A stretch of 8,059 bases of DNA, taken from NCBI GenBank assembly GCA_938036915.1, contig CALHVV010000001.1, positions 1 to 8,059 of the forward strand, written 5' to 3'. How positions within the stretch are numbered: position 1 is the first letter of the stretch; the number at the start of each line of letters is the position of its first letter. A program made the translations under genes and the position numbers. The notes under the pieces were generated by a model that had not been told where the DNA came from, searched no databases, and worked only from the letters and a program-made list of their open reading frames with translations. This DNA is from an uncultured Candidatus Saccharibacteria bacterium (GTDB lineage: Bacteria; Patescibacteriota; Saccharimonadia; Saccharimonadales; Saccharimonadaceae). Below, one piece after another: positions 4,580 to 8,059 of the stretch.

Positions 4580-5233
4580 ATGGTAGCGCAGTCTTCTCAG
4601 CCAGCAAAGTCGAAGGAGCAGCCCAAGCAGCCACAGCCACGGCGGTTTGCGCTTTTGGTGACGCATTGCTGCGCATCGGTGGGGTATCTCTTTTGCTTGC
4701 TGCTGTGGGTGTGGTGTGCCATGCAATTGCTCTACCCATATATCACGCGAGATAAGGCGCTTTGGGTTATACCGGAGCCGCACGACCAGCCAGAGATCAC
4801 GCTTCCACAGGGCATACCCTCGGGAGCAGATTTGCCCCAGCCAGTAGCGATTGCACTGGTGGCGATCATCACCATCGTTATGATTGGGTGCGGTCTCTAT
4901 ATGTTGGTCATGCTGCCGCGCAATATAGCTAAAACAGGCGAGCGCGTAGTAAAAAAGACAACGAAAGCAGTTGCACCCTTGGCAGCAAAAACCCACCAGC
5001 CAGTGAGTAAAAAGCAGCACATCATTCTCAATGCGCGCATTGCGGCAGGCATTAAGGCGCTGGCTTGTGTGGTGCCGGTGATTGTCCTAATGATCTGGCC
5101 GGGTGCGGCACCATTGTCACAGCATGTGGTACGGATCGTTGCAGTGTTCTGCGCTGGCGTAGCATCCTTGAGTTTTTTACTCCAGTATGCGCTGGCGCGG
5201 ATGCTTGGTGTGCCTGATACGCTCCTCAAGTAA
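4580..5233 (+). CDS. membrane protein of unknown function, four helices
   Basis: I do not recognise a family. The 217-residue protein begins with a disordered Gln, Pro and Lys rich cytoplasmic tail (1-22). Helix 1 follows (about 23-53), then a loop with several Pro and acidic residues (54-86), helix 2 (87-112), a strongly basic loop rich in Lys and Thr (113-153), helix 3 (155-173) and helix 4 (183-205). The positive-inside rule puts both termini and the basic loop in the cytoplasm. Small four-helix membrane proteins of this kind are frequent orphans in Saccharibacteria, which supports the organism guess but gives no function. ATG at 4580 fits the TATAAT box just upstream and a leaderless mRNA. 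The gene converges on the DUF2188 gene with a strong hairpin between them. Confidence 0.8.
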   Translation: MVAQSSQPAKSKEQPKQPQPRRFALLVTHCCASVGYLFCLLLWVWCAMQLLYPYITRDKALWVIPEPHDQPEITLPQGIPSGADLPQPVAIALVAIITIVMIGCGLYMLVMLPRNIAKTGERVVKKTTKAVAPLAAKTHQPVSKKQHIILNARIAAGIKALACVVPVIVLMIWPGAAPLSQHVVRIVAVFCAGVASLSFLLQYALARMLGVPDTLLK

Positions 5234-5254
5234 TTATTATATTATTCTGACATA

Positions 5255-5285
5255 ACAATACCTCTGCCAAGAGCAGAGGTGTTGT
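5255..5285. terminator. strong hairpin between convergent genes, without a T run
   Basis: ACAATACCTCTGC (5255-5267) pairs with GCAGAGGTGTTGT (5273-5285) over 13 bases including one G-T pair, with loop CAAGA. It sits 22 bases after the membrane protein stop and 11 bases after the end of the opposing DUF2188 gene. Neither side has a T tract, so it may end transcription in both directions only weakly, or protect 3' ends from degradation. Confidence 0.6.
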
Positions 5286-5296
5286 GAGGATGAGTG

Positions 5297-5536
5297 CTAT
5301 CCTTGCGGTGGGAAGGGATCCTTCTTGGGTGGGACGGTATCGGCATCGCGATACTGGGCGCTACCGTCGGCACGCTGGATCCTGAGCTCACCACCACCGT
5401 GTTGGCGCATGTAGCGCCTGGTTTGGTCGATGACTTCCTCCTGGGTGGCGCCCACAAAGTGGACGCGGCCAGTGCCGTCGGCGACTGCTTGGTAGCCTTT
5501 GAGTTTGTTACCGCTAATCGTAAAATTTTGTGCCAT
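5297..5536 (-). CDS. DUF2188 domain protein
   Basis: The 79-residue protein matches the DUF2188 pattern. A short strand near the N-terminus (F-T-I-S) is followed by G-Y-Q-A-V-A-D (14-20), a helix starting T-Q-E-E-V-I-D (31-37) and running to about 46, then G-G-G-E-L-R-I-Q-R-A-D-G (47-58), close to the family G-G-E-L-x-I-H-x-x-D-G, and a tail K-D-P-F-P-P typical of the family end. The function of DUF2188 is not known; members are small soluble single-domain proteins of bacteria. The start at 5536 was chosen over an upstream in-frame ATG at 5584 because GAGGAG lies six bases before it and the domain starts there. It is transcribed toward the membrane protein gene and away from the glycosidase gene. 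Confidence 0.85.
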   Translation of the reverse strand: MAQNFTISGNKLKGYQAVADGTGRVHFVGATQEEVIDQTRRYMRQHGGGELRIQRADGSAQYRDADTVPPKKDPFPPQG

Positions 5537-5854
5537 GGAGTGCTCCTCGTGCGGCTTTAACGATATTGGTATGCAAGGTGCCAACCCTGCCTCTTTCTAG
5601 CCTAATACAAGATTGCTGATGAGGCAAATTGGTGCTACGAGAGAATAACGAATCGAAGTTATTTAAAGTAGGGAAATAATGGCTTGATATATCATGGTTA
5701 GGATTAATGGTGATATCTGAGTACCTCTATGTAGTCGAAGTATAGCGCATAACATTAGTGGCTCATACCGATAGGTAAAATCGCTATGACATATATGCGA
5801 TATAGCTAAAGTGTGCTATAAATATAAACATAAGAGTATTTCGGAGGGGAAATA
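5537..5854. other. 318-base divergent intergenic region
   Basis: This AT-rich stretch carries the start regions of the DUF2188 gene (minus) and the surface glycosidase gene (plus). No open frame resembles a protein and no RNA structure is recognised. A cluster of AT-rich short palindromic elements lies at about 5740-5825, including CATATATG (5790-5797) and several copies of GCTAT or its complement ATAGC, possibly operator sequence. No clear minus-strand promoter was found. Confidence 0.5.
5814..5849 (+). promoter_or_regulatory. extended -10 and Shine-Dalgarno of the glycosidase gene
   Basis: TGCTATAAA (5814-5822) fits an extended -10. GGAGGGG (5843-5849) lies five bases before the ATG at 5855 and is an excellent ribosome binding site that fixes the start. 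The leader would be about 25 bases, unlike the nearly leaderless genes elsewhere in the window. Confidence 0.65.
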
Positions 5855-7822
5855 ATGAAACGATGGGGATTAAGCGTCGTGCTGCTATGCGGTGCACTCT
5901 ATGGGCTCGCGATAGCTCCGCCAGTGCGGGCGAATACGTCGCTGTGTGGTACAAATGATCAGATATTCAGAGCGGTGCGTCGGCCACTAGCGACTGACGC
6001 AGCACCAGCAGCGCGTGCGATGGTATGGCTTAAACAGATGATGGAGCCAAAGCATAGCCCAGGTGATGGTAGTACCATCACGCCAGCACAAGCCTATGGC
6101 TTTGACTACCAAGCAAAGGTGAGCGGGCGCTTTACGCTTGCACATTCGCGACAAACCGAAAGTGCGACGCCACTGACGGTTCCTCATACTGCGCACGCTG
6201 CCGAAGGCTACCGCGGCACAGTGAAGGGAACGGCGCCAACTGGGGCAAACCCACGCGAAGTGCGGGCGTACCTCTACAGTGATGCTGAATATGAGCAGCC
6301 AGCTGCTATACCCGCAGCAGTGCAGCCTGATGGTACATGGACGCTTGACCTCTCACCTGTTAATCCGGCGTTTGCGGGGTCATGGCACTTCCGATTATAC
6401 GACAAAGTGACGGGGCAGCAGATTGGTGAGAGCTGGCCGCGGCCTGTGACGTATAAGAATCTAGAGGTGCAGCTCTACGCGGTATCTGATAAAGAATATC
6501 TCCAAGCCACGCAGCCAGCTCAGGCAGATAATACCTTTAGCTTCGATGCAGTGGGCAAGGGGCACAAGCTGATTCGCCTCTATGATACAGCAACTAAAAC
6601 TATCATTGCCGAGTATTTCAAGCCAGAGCTAGTGGGGCTCATTCGCTCGTATGAGTATGCACCGGGCCAAGACGGCTATGGTACACCGCGTGAGTCGTAT
6701 AGCTATGTGTATGATCAGTCGCTGGCGCTACTTGTGGCGATTGGTGCGGACGATCGGGCAATGGCAGATAAGCTCGTGCATGGCCTAAGCGCAATCCAAG
6801 TCAAGACGGGCGAGCAGAAGGGGGCGTTTCCGGCGAGTGCGCACCAGCTTGATTATACAGGGATCCAGCAGCCGATTTATTATACTGGCGGTATCGCCTT
6901 TGTGCAGTATGCGCTCATCCGCTATATGGAAAAATATGGTGACCAGCAAGGGGTGCGCCAGATGATTCTCGATACCTTCCGTTGGCTTGAGACAATGAAG
7001 ACGACGACTGGCGATGCTGCCGGGTTATTCCGTGGCGGGGTGAAGATTGATAATGGCGTCAAGAAGGATATTGCATGGCATGCCACCGAGCACAACACTG
7101 ACATGTGGCATGTGTACGAGCGAGCAGCCCGCGTGCTGGGTGATAAGCAGTATGCCCAGAAGGCAGACGAACTTGCCAAAGTGACAGTAGCGAAACTATG
7201 GAATACCTCTGAAGGGCGCTTTAACCAAGGGTATAACGACAGTAGTAAGGCGCTCGATACAACAAGCTGGGGTGCGATTTTCCTCAATGCGATTGGTGAA
7301 TACGACAAAGCTAAGCAAGCACTCGCTCATACTGCCATCTACAAAACAACCGATGGTGCGGCAAAAGGCTACACGCCGTATTTGACAGGTAATTACGTGC
7401 CAACCGTATGGTTTGAAGGGACGTACGGCGTAGCGCAGGCGCATACTATCGCTGGGGACACGGCTACAGCGCGGGCAATCTTGGCAGACACCTATCCAGC
7501 GCAGCGGCCCAATGGCGCATGGCAGTACGCCTCCAAGGCAGATCTGCCAAATGAGCTAACCAATGCAAACTCGGTGGCATCGACAGCGTGGTATGTGTTG
7601 GCGGCTAGCTACCCGGAAGCGATTTGGTCGGAGTGCCGCGCGGCACTGGCGACAAATCCACTCGATCCAAATGCACCCAACCAGCCCACTCAGCGAGCCG
7701 AACCAAGTCAATTCCACGGTCTCTTGGCCGACACAGGTGTATCGCTCTGGCAGTTTGTCCTTGCGACAGCAGTGTTGCTCACCGGTGGAATGCTACTGGC
7801 GCGCTACGTGCGACGCGCATAA
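5855..7822 (+). CDS. secreted, surface-anchored six-hairpin glycosidase-like protein
   Basis: The 655-residue protein has a Sec signal peptide (K-R, hydrophobic 5-21, likely cleavage after V-R-A at 26). Residues about 115-255 look like two beta-sandwich repeats, each with a R-x-Y-L-Y/R-L-Y-D type strand. From about 275 to 590 it has repeated helical hairpins typical of (alpha/alpha)6 glycosidase-like toroids, with Y-D-Q-S-L-A-L-L (286-293), W-H-A-T-E-H-N-T-D-M-W (408-418) and V-W-F-E-G-T-Y-G-V-A (518-527); the acidic residues in these are candidates for catalysis or sugar binding. The C-terminus has L-A-D-T-G (624-628), a membrane helix (630-648) and an R-x-x-R-R tail, the layout of a sortase sorting signal. 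The mature protein has only two cysteines, Cys31 and Cys594. It likely acts on a glycan at the cell surface; the substrate and exact GH family are not determined. It is a single-gene unit with its own promoter and strong ribosome binding site. Confidence 0.75.
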   Translation: MKRWGLSVVLLCGALYGLAIAPPVRANTSLCGTNDQIFRAVRRPLATDAAPAARAMVWLKQMMEPKHSPGDGSTITPAQAYGFDYQAKVSGRFTLAHSRQTESATPLTVPHTAHAAEGYRGTVKGTAPTGANPREVRAYLYSDAEYEQPAAIPAAVQPDGTWTLDLSPVNPAFAGSWHFRLYDKVTGQQIGESWPRPVTYKNLEVQLYAVSDKEYLQATQPAQADNTFSFDAVGKGHKLIRLYDTATKTIIAEYFKPELVGLIRSYEYAPGQDGYGTPRESYSYVYDQSLALLVAIGADDRAMADKLVHGLSAIQVKTGEQKGAFPASAHQLDYTGIQQPIYYTGGIAFVQYALIRYMEKYGDQQGVRQMILDTFRWLETMKTTTGDAAGLFRGGVKIDNGVKKDIAWHATEHNTDMWHVYERAARVLGDKQYAQKADELAKVTVAKLWNTSEGRFNQGYNDSSKALDTTSWGAIFLNAIGEYDKAKQALAHTAIYKTTDGAAKGYTPYLTGNYVPTVWFEGTYGVAQAHTIAGDTATARAILADTYPAQRPNGAWQYASKADLPNELTNANSVASTAWYVLAASYPEAIWSECRAALATNPLDPNAPNQPTQRAEPSQFHGLLADTGVSLWQFVLATAVLLTGGMLLARYVRRA

Positions 7823-7828
7823 CAGTCA

Positions 7829-8059
7829 CTACTTCAATCCCCGAAAAGTACTTGATTTGACGTTATCATGCATCGCGTTGTCTCTAAGAAGTTTCTTTAT
7901 CGTCTTTACATCGTCGGGTTGGCCAGCCAAGAGATACTGAGCTTTCTTGCCATGTCTATCAATCGCCTGCTTGAAGTGTTCTTGGCTTTGAGAAAGGCTA
8001 GCATTGGTCTCATAAGTCATATTGGCTGTTTTGTTTGCTAGCTCTGAGAGTTCCTTGTC
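7829..8059 (-). CDS. C-terminal part of an unknown protein, cut by the window edge
   Basis: The minus-strand frame is open from its TAG stop to the window end with no interruption, giving the last 76 or so residues of a larger protein. The sequence is hydrophilic, mostly helical, with alternating charged and small residues, for example S-Q-S-Q-E-H-F-K-Q-A-I-D-R-H-G and D-D-V-K-T-I-K-K-L-L-R-D-N. No family is recognised. The in-frame ATG at 8020 is probably internal, since no Shine-Dalgarno precedes it and 13 more codons are open upstream. The gene converges on the glycosidase gene with only six bases between the two stop codons and no terminator visible. Confidence 0.55.
   Translation of the reverse strand, partial: DKELSELANKTANMTYETNASLSQSQEHFKQAIDRHGKKAQYLLAGQPDDVKTIKKLLRDNAMHDNVKSSTFRGLK

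Noticed and set aside
4571..5229. Minus-strand open frames opposite the four-helix membrane protein
   Set aside because: They are antisense shadows with Cys- and Trp-rich improbable composition; the plus-strand frame has clear membrane helices and a promoter.
1..8059. CRISPR array or other regular direct repeats
   Set aside because: No regularly spaced repeat units were seen anywhere in the window.

Overview
The window most likely comes from a member of the Candidate Phyla Radiation, probably a Saccharibacterium (TM7). This rests on overall recognition: compact genes, small orphan membrane and DUF2188 proteins, a Gram-positive style surface-anchor signal, and TATAAT boxes set almost directly before ATG codons. 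No rRNA or universal marker is present. TGA is used as a normal stop in several genes, which argues against the UGA-recoding lineages SR1 and Gracilibacteria.

Region 1 (1-214) holds the 3' end of one tRNA and a complete tRNA-Pro(UGG), closed by a likely intrinsic terminator. Region 2 (about 240-3417) is the most interesting part. It is a five-gene, tightly overlapping + strand set: a small peptide gene, a radical SAM protein, an M50-type membrane zinc protease, an ABC ATPase and a six-helix ABC permease. This order matches the yydFGHIJ (epeXEPAB) epipeptide locus of Bacillus subtilis, in which a radical SAM enzyme epimerises residues of a ribosomal peptide, a membrane protease releases it, and an ABC pair gives export or immunity. 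Here the two maturation genes are broken: the radical SAM gene has lost its N-terminal part including the iron-sulfur CX3CX2C motif, and the protease gene has a one-base frameshift inside its HEXXH motif. The two ABC genes are intact. The locus therefore looks like a decayed epipeptide producer that kept its transporter or immunity genes.

Region 3 (about 3540-4045) is a markedly GC-rich patch holding a minus-strand double helix-turn-helix protein that resembles the C-terminal DNA-binding part of actinobacterial recombinases; it was probably acquired by transfer. A textbook terminator follows at 4058-4088. Region 4 (4138-5233) has two unrecognised + strand genes, one small soluble protein and one four-helix membrane protein, both without a Shine-Dalgarno and both with a TATAAT box about 12 bases before the ATG. 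A strong hairpin separates the second from a convergent minus-strand DUF2188 gene.

Region 5 (5585-8059) has a 318-base upstream region leading to a large secreted protein. It has a signal peptide, beta-rich domains, an (alpha/alpha)6 six-hairpin glycosidase-like domain and a C-terminal LADTG-helix-arginine anchor. The window ends in the C-terminal part of a convergent minus-strand gene of unknown function.
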